Shown here one piece after another: positions 1 to 7,018 of a DNA stretch of 64,000 nt. The stretch covers positions 58,856-122,855 of the forward strand of contig JAQBGV010000184.1 in the NCBI GenBank assembly GCA_032128395.1, read 5' to 3'. Positions within the stretch are counted from its first letter, which is position 1. The number at the start of each line of letters is the position of its first letter. Origin of the DNA: JAQBGV01 sp032128395 (GTDB lineage: Bacteria; Planctomycetota; UBA8108; UBA1146). The notes under the pieces were generated by a model. The model did not search any database and was not told where the DNA came from. It worked only from the letters and a program-made list of their open reading frames with translations. The position numbers were made by a program, and so were the translations under genes.

Positions 1-231
1 CTGACCACCATCTGTGGCCTCCTCCCCCTGATCCTCATCCCGGACCGCGGTGAGGGGATGAGTTTCCGCCCGATCGGCGTCGTCGTGCTCGGGGGCTTGG
101 CGAGTGCGACGATCTTCACCACCATCGGGGTGCCGATCTTCTACTCCATCTTCGACGATCTGGGCCGGTGGTTCCTGGGCGACCGAGGCACGTCGACGGA
201 CCCCGAACCGGCTCTGGACGAGCGATCTTGA
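1..231 (+). CDS. RND efflux transporter, C-terminal fragment
   Basis: This is the last 76 residues of a gene that begins before the window; the frame is open from base 1 and stops at TGA 229-231. It reads as a hydrophobic segment, then FRPIGVVVLGGL, an alanine/threonine-rich helix and VPIFYSIFDDL. That pattern matches the final transmembrane helices of AcrB/MexB-type (HAE1) inner-membrane drug-proton antiporters, where it precedes a short cytoplasmic tail. The rest of the pump and its membrane-fusion partner would lie upstream. Only the tail is visible, so substrate and subfamily cannot be judged. Confidence 0.75.
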   Translation: MTTICGLLPLILIPDRGEGMSFRPIGVVVLGGLASATIFTTIGVPIFYSIFDDLGRWFLGDRGTSTDPEPALDERS

Positions 232-237
232 GCGATC

Positions 238-265
238 TTGACACCCCCCCGGCCCACCCTATGAT
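238..265 (+). promoter_or_regulatory. sigma-70 type promoter of tRNA-Leu
   Basis: A perfect -35 box TTGACA (238-243) is followed by a 16-nt spacer and -10 TATGAT (260-265). The tRNA begins 18 nt after the -10 box, so transcription would start about 10 nt before the mature 5' end. The -35 box starts only 7 nt after the stop codon of the RND gene. This is one of the best promoter matches in the window. Confidence 0.8.
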
Positions 266-283
266 CGCCGCTCTTCCATCGAT

Positions 284-369
<86 letters not shown>

Positions 370-370
370 T

Positions 371-411
371 TTCAATTTCCGCCTTGGCGGAGATTGAAAT
401 GGTGTTTTTTT
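371..411 (+). terminator. hairpin terminator after tRNA-Leu
   Basis: Bases 371-382 pair with 387-398 as a 12-bp stem with one G-U and a CTTG loop, starting 2 nt after the tRNA. A run of seven T lies at 405-411. The T run is separated from the stem by six bases, so this is an imperfect intrinsic terminator, but the position fits tRNA transcription end. Confidence 0.55.
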
Positions 412-583
412 GCATTTCCGCTGACGCGGAAATCGCCTTTGGATCGGGGTCGACTATTCCGAATAGGGCCCTGGGAAATGGTGTTTTTTTTGCATTTCCG
501 CTGACGCGGAAATCGCCTTTGGATCGGGGTCGACTGTTCCGAATAGGGCCGTAGGTCGGGGTCGACTATTCCCGATAGGGCCC
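396..583. repeat. tandem repeat, two 75/76-bp units plus partial third
   Basis: Unit 1 (396-470) and unit 2 (475-550) are nearly identical, differing by one T in the T run (7 versus 8) and one base in the CTATTCCGAATAG palindrome (CTGTTC in unit 2). Each unit holds a T run, a hairpin ATTTCCGC-TGAC-GCGGAAAT, the sequence GGATCGGGGTCGAC, the small palindrome and GGGCC. A third partial copy (551-583) keeps only the last part, GTCGGGGTCGACTATTCCCG followed by ATAGGGCCC. No transposase is linked. Function is unknown. Confidence 0.85.
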
Positions 584-741
584 TTCTTGATTCTCGTGCG
601 GGTCTTGCTCCTCTTGCCTTCCGCCCCTGCTTCCCTTCTTCTCCCTCCACCGTCTTCCCTCCTTCGTTCTCCCTCCTCCTCTCCCCTTGGCTCCCCAACC
701 TCTCCTGTCTCCGCTACGATTCCGTCGGGGGAGGAACCACC
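584..741. other. pyrimidine-rich leader between repeat and aminotransferase
   Basis: The stretch from about 602 to 711 is overwhelmingly C and T on the plus strand and contains no gene. C-rich, G-poor RNA of this kind is what Rho binds, so a Rho loading site is one reading. The ribosome binding site GGGGGAGG of the next gene lies at its end. I see no convincing promoter here. Confidence 0.4.
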
Positions 742-1911
742 ATGCTCAGTCAGCGCGTCCGTACCATCGAGCCGTCCGCGACCTTGGGGATGAACACCGC
801 GATTCAGAAGTTGCGGGCCGCGGGGCAGGACATCATCAACTTCAGCGTCGGGGAGCCCGATTTCGACACTCCGGAGTTCATCCGGGAGGCGGCGAAGCGC
901 GCGATCGATGCCGGTCAGACCCGGTACACGCCGGTGCCGGGCACTACGGAATTGCGCGCAGCGGTCGCGGACTTCGTCGGGTCGGTGCGCGGCGAGTCGG
1001 TGCGTCCGGAAGAAGTGATCATCACGAGCGGGGCGAAGCAGGCGCTCGCCGAAGCGCTGACCGCGCTCTGCGATCCCGGCGACGAAGTTCTGCTTCCTGC
1101 ACCGTACTGGGTGAGCTACCCCGACGAGATTCGCATCACCGATGCGATCCCGGTCGTCGTCACCCCACCCGCGGAGACCGGCTTCCGCGTGACACCCGAA
1201 TCTCTCGCCCCCTACGTCACACCCCGCACCATCGGACTCATCCTGAACAGTCCGAGCAATCCTACCGGCGCCGTGCTCTCCGCCGACGAGATCACCGCCT
1301 TCGTCGAGTTCGCCGAGCAGCACGACCTCTGGATCCTCTCCGATGAGATCTACGAGCGCTTCGTCTTCGACGGGACCTTCGCGAGCCCGTTCTCCGGGGA
1401 GGGGCGTGCGCGCACGATTCTCGTCAGCGGGCTGTCGAAGTCGTTTGCGATGACCGGTTGGCGGATCGGTTGGGCCGTCGCGGATCCCGCATTGATCTCC
1501 GGGATGTCGCGACTCCAGAGTCACATCGCTTCGAACGCCTGCTCGATCTCGCAGGCGGCGGCGCTGGAGGCGGTGCGGAATCCCGATCACCCGGACCTCC
1601 TGGCGATGCTCGGTGCATTCGCGGCTCGTCGCACCCGGGCCCTCGAGATCCTCGGGGAGATCGAGGGGCTCGCCGTTCTCCCCCCCGAGGGTGCCTTCTA
1701 CCTCTTCGTCGACCTCCGGGCCTTCCTCGGTGCCGCCGGACCGCGTGCAGGAAGCGCTCTCTGTCAGGAGCTGCTCGAGGATCGCGGGGTCGCGACGGTG
1801 CCCGGCGATGCCTTCGGGCTCCCGGGGTGGGCGCGAATCTCGACGGCGCGTTCGATGGAGGAGATCGAGCGCGGCCTAGGGATTCTGGGGGAGTTTCTTC
1901 GAGCGCGCTGA
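742..1911 (+). CDS. aspC: PLP-dependent aspartate-type aminotransferase
   Basis: 389-residue class I/II fold-type I aminotransferase, usual length for the I-gamma aspartate aminotransferases that transfer the amino group of aspartate (sometimes prephenate) to 2-oxoglutarate. Visible marks are the N-terminal GEPDFDTP motif that caps the active site, NPTG at about 174-178, SDEIYERF before the cofactor aspartate/tyrosine pair, the PLP lysine K233 in SGLSKSFAMTGWR, and the substrate-carboxylate arginine near the C-terminus (GWARIS). ATG 742 follows GGGGGAGGAA at good spacing. The family is certain; the substrate (aspartate versus another amino acid, or prephenate) is not fixed by sequence alone. 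Confidence 0.85.
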   Translation: MLSQRVRTIEPSATLGMNTAIQKLRAAGQDIINFSVGEPDFDTPEFIREAAKRAIDAGQTRYTPVPGTTELRAAVADFVGSVRGESVRPEEVIITSGAKQALAEALTALCDPGDEVLLPAPYWVSYPDEIRITDAIPVVVTPPAETGFRVTPESLAPYVTPRTIGLILNSPSNPTGAVLSADEITAFVEFAEQHDLWILSDEIYERFVFDGTFASPFSGEGRARTILVSGLSKSFAMTGWRIGWAVADPALISGMSRLQSHIASNACSISQAAALEAVRNPDHPDLLAMLGAFAARRTRALEILGEIEGLAVLPPEGAFYLFVDLRAFLGAAGPRAGSALCQELLEDRGVATVPGDAFGLPGWARISTARSMEEIERGLGILGEFLRAR

Positions 1912-1931
1912 CCCTCGAGTCTCCCCAAACT

Positions 1932-1982
1932 CGACCCCGATCCGGGAGCGACCGCACGAGTGTCGGATCCAAGTCGGGGTCG
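1932..1982 (+). terminator. possible terminator hairpin after aminotransferase
   Basis: CGACCCCGA (1932-1940) pairs with TCGGGGTCG (1974-1982) around a 33-nt loop that can itself fold. There is no T run, so this is a weak terminator candidate. The left arm extended to CTCGACCCCGATCC is the reverse complement of the GGATCGGGGTCGA core of the 396-583 repeat, so it may instead be an inverted stray copy. Confidence 0.3.
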
Positions 1983-2102
1983 GGTTCGCTCCAACCCTGG
2001 ATTTCACACCCAACTGCCGCTTACAATTCGACTTCGGCGGGTGGTTCACGCGCGCCGCCCCCGCGACCCGTGTCGACCGATGCCGGTGGAGAGGCAAACA
2101 CG

Positions 2103-4148
2103 ATGAAGACGCTTCCTGGACGAACTCCTCTTGTAGTGATTCTGTTGCTCGGAATCACCCTGCTCGTTCCGATCGGAATGCGGGCGGTCGTCGCCGCGAC
2201 GCCGGACGAGACCGCGATCTCCCTCGACGATGACCTCGAGCAGCTGAAACAGCGCTTCGAGAACGAGATCGAGAAGATGCGCGCGGAATTCCAGCGCGAA
2301 CTCGAGCGGGTGCAGGGAACAGATCAGCGCACCGAACTGCGCAGAGCGCGGGAGCGCATCGAAGAACTCGAGCAAGAGAACGCCAGACTGCGGCGTGCGG
2401 TCCGAGAGCTCCGCGGTGCCGCAGGAGCGGGCGGTGAGGCAGGAGCGGAGAGGGAGCGCTTGCCAGAGCCACGCGGCGAACGTCCTCGCGGGATGCTCGG
2501 AGTGACCCTCTCGGGCGCCGATCCCGAACTCGCAGAGAGTCTCCGGGTCGATGCCGAGAATTGTGTGCAGATCACCGGGATCCAGGCTGGGAGTCCGGCG
2601 GCCCGGATGGGGCTGCGCTCCGGCGACATGATCACTTCGTTCGATGGCAACGAGGGGAACCTCGAGGCGTTCGTCGCACACATGAGTAAGAAGCGCGCCG
2701 GCGACGAGGTCGTCATCACGTACGCCCGTCGCCAGGAGTCCGGCGACATTTTGCGAATCACCGGACGCACCGAGTTGATGGCGTGGCGCGAGCCGACTGC
2801 GACCGACCTTCGGCCGTTGATCGTGGCAGAGCCTCGCAACGACCCTCCTCCCTCCAGGGGACCGATCTCTCTCGGGGTCTCCGTCGTCGCGAGCGAAGCG
2901 GGGAACGGAGTCGTGGTCACCGATGTGACGGAAGATGGGAATGCCGCCGCGGCGAAGATCGAGACCGATGACCGGATCGTCCGTTTCGGGGAGAGCACGA
3001 TCGGTTCGATCGACGATCTGCGCGGTGCGTTGCAGCAAGTCTCCTCGGGGGACGCGGTCACGATCCAGTTCGTCCGCGGAGGCGCCCAGTGGCAGAGCCG
3101 AGTGCGACTCTCCCATCGCGCTGGCAGCGCCGAGATTCTTCACGGCCCCGATCGAGTCGGGGGGGGTGAAGTGCGTGGAGATGGCGGCTCGAATCGCCAG
3201 CCCGGATTCCTCGGCATCGCCATCGATCCGGAGGCGGAAGGGCTCGCGGTCGGAGAGGTCGTGGCGGGGAGCACCGCCGAGGCGATGGGACTCTTGGTCG
3301 GAGATCGGATCGTCTCCGTCAACGACTCCCGGGTTCGTACCAGCGCTGAGCTGAGATCTGCCCTCACCGCCCTTTTCGCCGGCGACCGCATCTTCATGAC
3401 GGTGCGCCGCGGCGGGGCGAGGCAGAACGTCGAAGGGACCCTCGGGGCGCGTCCGGAGGAGCGCGAGCAGTCCCGGGTACCGGTGGCGAGCCCGGCGAGG
3501 GTTCGCACCGTTGCCGCACGAACGGCTGAGGCCGCTCTCGTGAACGCTGCCGCTCCCACCGTCGAGCCCCGAGGCGAGCTCGGGGTGATCGTCGTCGAGC
3601 GCGAGGGTGCCGTCGTCATCGAGGAAATCCCCCGAGGGAGCGCGGCGGGGGCCGCCGGGGCCCGGAGCGGCGACACGATCCGCCGGATCGAGGGGCGCAC
3701 GGTCGACGGATTCGCATCGATCGAGACCGTCCTCACCAGCCGCAGCGCTGGAGATCGGATCGCGCTCACGGTCGAGAGGGACGGACGGCCGATCGAGCTC
3801 CGAGTGACCTTGGCCGGGGCGACTCGAGACGTGCCCCTTCCGAGCAAGCCCCTCGAGGCCACGACTCCGGTGCGACAGATCGCTCCCGTCGGCACGCCAC
3901 ACCTCGGTCTCGAGGTCGAGGAGCGCGCCGACGGAATCTGGATCGTCGCGATCGATTCCGGAGCCCCCGCCGCCTCGGCCGGACTGCGGATCGGGGACCG
4001 CGTGCTCACCCTCGGGGGGATCGAGGTCACCGATCTCGGTTCGATGCACAGAGCGGTCGACGGGCTGCGCGGGCAAGAGTCCTCCGAAGTCACCGTTTGG
4101 CGCGGAGACCACGAGGAGCGCCGTGAGGTGACCCCCCAACCGCGGTGA
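2103..4148 (+). CDS. secreted coiled-coil protein with five PDZ domains
   Basis: 681 residues from ATG 2103 (the frame is open further upstream, but only this start gives a signal peptide: KR-poor n-region, VVILLLGITLLVP core). After the signal comes a charged coiled coil (about 40-105), then five PDZ-like domains beginning near residues 129, 253, 366, 489 and 598. Each has the carboxylate-binding loop (MLGVTL, SLGVSV, FLGIAI, ELGVIV, HLGLEV) and the GDRI/GDxI turn. No trypsin-like or S41 protease domain is present, so it is not a DegP-type protease. It probably acts in the periplasm as a multivalent binder of C-terminal peptides. Its stop overlaps the aroK start. Confidence 0.8.
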   Translation: MKTLPGRTPLVVILLLGITLLVPIGMRAVVAATPDETAISLDDDLEQLKQRFENEIEKMRAEFQRELERVQGTDQRTELRRARERIEELEQENARLRRAVRELRGAAGAGGEAGAERERLPEPRGERPRGMLGVTLSGADPELAESLRVDAENCVQITGIQAGSPAARMGLRSGDMITSFDGNEGNLEAFVAHMSKKRAGDEVVITYARRQESGDILRITGRTELMAWREPTATDLRPLIVAEPRNDPPPSRGPISLGVSVVASEAGNGVVVTDVTEDGNAAAAKIETDDRIVRFGESTIGSIDDLRGALQQVSSGDAVTIQFVRGGAQWQSRVRLSHRAGSAEILHGPDRVGGGEVRGDGGSNRQPGFLGIAIDPEAEGLAVGEVVAGSTAEAMGLLVGDRIVSVNDSRVRTSAELRSALTALFAGDRIFMTVRRGGARQNVEGTLGARPEEREQSRVPVASPARVRTVAARTAEAALVNAAAPTVEPRGELGVIVVEREGAVVIEEIPRGSAAGAAGARSGDTIRRIEGRTVDGFASIETVLTSRSAGDRIALTVERDGRPIELRVTLAGATRDVPLPSKPLEATTPVRQIAPVGTPHLGLEVEERADGIWIVAIDSGAPAASAGLRIGDRVLTLGGIEVTDLGSMHRAVDGLRGQESSEVTVWRGDHEERREVTPQPR

Positions 4149-4693
4149 GTCCTGCGAGTTCTCGGGGGCTCGCTTCTCGGATCGCGCTCCTCGGATTGCG
4201 AGGTTCCGGGAAGACGACGGTCGGGAGGCTCCTCGCAGCCCGTCTCGGCGTTCCCTGGCACGACACCGATCATTCGATCGCAGCAACGACGCTCGCTTCC
4301 CCCGCCGAGCTTCTCTCGAGCGGCAGGATCGCGGAGCTTCGTGCTGCGGAGTGCCGGGTCGTCGCCGAACTCTCCCAGCTCACCGCGGCCGTCATCTCCC
4401 TCGGAGGCGGCGCCGTGGAGAGCCCGGAAGTTCTCGCCGCGCTCCACGACTGGCGTGCATTTCTTCTCGATGCCCCCGATGCGGAACTCGCTCGCCGCAT
4501 CGCCGGGGACCCCTCGCCGCGCCCTCCGCTCACCGATCGGACGCCGCTCGAAGAGATCGCCATCCTGAGAGAACGACGCTTCGCTCTTTACACTGCGCTC
4601 GACCCGGTGATCATCGCGACCGCGTTCCGCTCACCGACCGAGATCGTCGACGAGATCTTGATACGTCTCGCCGAAGGGGAAGAGTCTTCGTGA
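4145..4693 (+). CDS. aroK: shikimate kinase
   Basis: 182 residues, normal length. Phosphorylates shikimate at the 3-hydroxyl using ATP in the chorismate pathway. Motifs seen: P-loop GLRGSGKTT (about 17-25), DTD binding Mg and shikimate, an arginine in the GRIAELRAAE helix, the shikimate-binding SLGGGAV, the lid arginine in SPRPPL and a later RERR arginine. GTG 4145 overlaps the stop of the PDZ gene (GTGA), indicating translational coupling, although no functional link with the PDZ protein is obvious. A preceding aminotransferase of the aspartate/prephenate type is compatible with an aromatic amino-acid context. Confidence 0.9.
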   Translation: MSPASSRGLASRIALLGLRGSGKTTVGRLLAARLGVPWHDTDHSIAATTLASPAELLSSGRIAELRAAECRVVAELSQLTAAVISLGGGAVESPEVLAALHDWRAFLLDAPDAELARRIAGDPSPRPPLTDRTPLEEIAILRERRFALYTALDPVIIATAFRSPTEIVDEILIRLAEGEESS

Positions 4694-4763
4694 TCCGTTT
4701 GCTGAGTGGAGTTCGGCTGCGGGGGGCTCAGGAGTCGGGGTGTGGTCGGGGGAGTAGGGGCGA

Positions 4764-5855
4764 GTGACTCCGATCGATCTCTTCACCAGCTTCGCAACTC
4801 TCCTCGGAGCGTGTGTCGGCAGCTTCCTCAACGTCTGCATCTATCGCATTCCCACCGAGGGGATGACGATCGCCCGGCCACGAGGCTCGTTCTGTCCGAA
4901 GTGCCGTGCCCCGATTCGTTGGCACGACAACATCCCGATCCTCGCCTGGCTAGCCCTCGGCGGGAAGTGCCGCGCCTGTCGCGCTCCGATCTCCTGGCGA
5001 TATCCGGTGATCGAGCTCCTGACCGCAGCCCTCTTTCTCGTCATTTGGCTCCGCTTCGGTCCCAGCGACGCGACCGAACTCCCATCGCTCGCGATGTGGG
5101 GGACGGTGGCCTTCTGGTGGGCGACCTTCGCCGCGATGTTGGTCATTGCGATGATCGACATCGACCACCGAATCATCCCTGACGAGATCAGCGTCACCGG
5201 CGGTGCGGCGATCCTCCTCGTCGTCCCCCTCCTCCACGGGGTTCCCCCCGACCGGTCTGGGCTCGAGACGATCCAGCGGGTGCTCGAGCCGCTCGATCGG
5301 GCCATCGCCCCCGGGTCCGGGTCCTGGATCCAGGGCGGACTGGCGTTGTGCTTCGGAGCGGCGGCGATGGCGGCGATGCGGCGCTTCAGTCGCGACTGGC
5401 AGGGGAATCGGCGGACTTGGTGGGGGACCCGCTGGGCCGGCGCGGTCGGGGCTGTGGCCGGGATCGGGGTCGGAGGGCTGCTCTGCCACACTCTTTGGCT
5501 CCATGGGCCGTCCGCGGCCGCGCTCGTTCCCTCTCTCCTCGGCTCGGCGATCGGGGCGGGCACGATCTACGCGATCGGCGTCGCCGGGAAGCTGGCGTTC
5601 CGAAAAGAGGCGATGGGATTCGGCGACGTGAAGCTGATGGGGCTGCTCGGTGCATTTCTCGGCCTCCAGTACGTCTTGCTCGCGATCTTCGTGGCGAGCT
5701 TTCTCGGATCCGTGATCGGGGTCGGGCTGCGACTCATCACTCGATCGAGCTACATCCCCTTCGGGCCGTTCCTCTGCGCGGGAGCCTCGATCTTGGTGCT
5801 TGCGAGCGATCAGGTCGACGCCGCGATTCGATGGTATCTCAGTCTGTTCCGGTGA
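4764..5855 (+). CDS. pilD: prepilin peptidase / N-methyltransferase
   Basis: 363-residue integral membrane aspartic protease that cleaves type IV prepilin leaders after glycine and methylates the new N-terminus. Seen: N-terminal GACVGSFLNVCIYR, the two Cys pairs CPKC (about 44-47) and CRAC (about 69-72) of the cytoplasmic zinc domain, first catalytic aspartate in MIDIDHRIIPDE and second in GFGDVKLM. It is longer than the usual 260-290 residues because of an insert of about 80 residues between the two catalytic motifs. Start GTG 4764 has GGGGGAG upstream. It serves the pilT-pilB-pilC block 4 kb downstream and the pilins at 61-62 kb. Confidence 0.93.
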   Translation: MTPIDLFTSFATLLGACVGSFLNVCIYRIPTEGMTIARPRGSFCPKCRAPIRWHDNIPILAWLALGGKCRACRAPISWRYPVIELLTAALFLVIWLRFGPSDATELPSLAMWGTVAFWWATFAAMLVIAMIDIDHRIIPDEISVTGGAAILLVVPLLHGVPPDRSGLETIQRVLEPLDRAIAPGSGSWIQGGLALCFGAAAMAAMRRFSRDWQGNRRTWWGTRWAGAVGAVAGIGVGGLLCHTLWLHGPSAAALVPSLLGSAIGAGTIYAIGVAGKLAFRKEAMGFGDVKLMGLLGAFLGLQYVLLAIFVASFLGSVIGVGLRLITRSSYIPFGPFLCAGASILVLASDQVDAAIRWYLSLFR

Positions 5856-5906
5856 CGCTCACGACACCCGGATCGAACATTTCCGACGGCGTCCGAGCCG
5901 CTCCCC

Positions 5907-5935
5907 TTGTCCCCGGAGCGGGCCCTGATTAGAGT
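5907..5935 (+). promoter_or_regulatory. candidate promoter of OmpA-like lipoprotein
   Basis: TTGTCC (5907-5912), a 17-nt spacer and TAGAGT (5930-5935), each 4 of 6 to consensus, in the gap before the lipoprotein gene. Confidence 0.4.
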
Positions 5936-5998
5936 GCCACCCCGGCGAAAAGCCGCGTCCGCACTGAGAAAATCGGTTGGGGAAGGATGGACTCCACG

Positions 5999-6751
5999 AT
6001 GCACATGCGCTCCCGACTCGCCTTGATCTCCCTCACGATGGTCGTGCTTCCTGGTTTTTCCGGGGGGTGCGGAGTGATGAGCCTCCAGAAGGAGGTCGAT
6101 TGGTACAAGCAGCAGCTCTCGAGCAGCGAGTCGGACCGGCATCGGCTCGAACTCGAGCTCGCGCAGAGCGAAGGCTCGCAAAAGGGCTGGTCCGATCGCA
6201 CCTCCGATCTGAGGGGGGAGCTCGACCGGGCCGAGCAGGAGCTCCTGGCGCTGCGTGCTCAGCAAGAGTCGCGCGACCTCGAGCCGGTCGATATCCAGCC
6301 GGTCTCTGGGACCTTCCCGGGGGACCCTGAGGACTTCGCCGGGATCGAAGGCGTTCAGGCGACCCGCGGTGAGAACGACGAAATCCGCCTGACGCTCGAC
6401 CAGCAGATCCTTTTTGCCGCTGGGAGCGTGTCGATTCGGAAGAGCGGAGCCGAGACCCTGGGTCGCATCGCCGACGTCATCGGTCGGAGTTACCCCGGCC
6501 GCGAGCTGAGGGTCGAGGGCCACACCGACAACGCGCCCCCCGAGAAGGTGAAGGCGCTCTATCCGACGAACTGGGAACTCTCGACCGCCCGCGCCTGCGT
6601 GGTCCTGCGAGCCCTTATCGACACCGGCAAGGTCGATGCGCGGCGCGCGGCTGCGATTGGGTATGCGGATCAACACCCGGTCGCGGAGAACACCACAGAT
6701 GCCGGGCGTCACCAGAACCGCCGGGTCGAGGTGATCGTTCGCGGGCGCTGA
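5999..6751 (+). CDS. OmpA-family peptidoglycan-binding lipoprotein
   Basis: 250 residues from ATG 5999. ATG 5987 is in frame but sits directly on the GGAAGG ribosome site, so the later start fits better. A short signal with lipobox-like FSGGC is followed by a coiled coil (about 25-85), a linker, and a C-terminal OmpA/MotB domain (about 125-250). That domain carries VEGHTDN, NWELSTARA and the final NRRVEV, the residues that bind diaminopimelate of peptidoglycan. The likely role is anchoring the outer membrane to the wall. It resembles MotB/Pal-type proteins, but no MotA or Tol genes are adjacent. Confidence 0.8.
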   Translation: MHMRSRLALISLTMVVLPGFSGGCGVMSLQKEVDWYKQQLSSSESDRHRLELELAQSEGSQKGWSDRTSDLRGELDRAEQELLALRAQQESRDLEPVDIQPVSGTFPGDPEDFAGIEGVQATRGENDEIRLTLDQQILFAAGSVSIRKSGAETLGRIADVIGRSYPGRELRVEGHTDNAPPEKVKALYPTNWELSTARACVVLRALIDTGKVDARRAAAIGYADQHPVAENTTDAGRHQNRRVEVIVRGR

Positions 6752-6797
6752 CCGGGGGATCCCGTTCACGGGGGACTTCCAGGGTCTTCGGGAAGCC

Positions 6798-6826
6798 TTG
6801 CAACCCCTCGTGAGCCTCCGTACCCT
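6798..6826 (+). promoter_or_regulatory. weak candidate promoter of EF-G-like gene
   Basis: TTGCAA (6798-6803), 17-nt spacer, TACCCT (6821-6826). It would give a leader of about 190 nt. The match is modest. Confidence 0.25.
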
Positions 6827-7018
6827 ACCGAACTCGGGCGTGTTTCCACCTCTCTCGGGCGAGGACGGCTCTGTTCCTCGATCGAAAATGCCCTCGACTC
6901 GGCGCGCCGCTCCCGGCGGCGTACTTTCCTCCATCGGTCCAAGCACCGAGGAGAGTGAGCCGATCGGAGGAGAAGGGTCGACCGCCCCCTCCCGACGGGA
7001 TGACAGGAGAGGTGCAGA

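Noticed and set aside
2046..4286. 746-codon minus-strand frame opposite the PDZ gene
   Set aside because: Antisense shadow of a coding gene with strong domain structure; arginine- and serine-rich composition without motifs.
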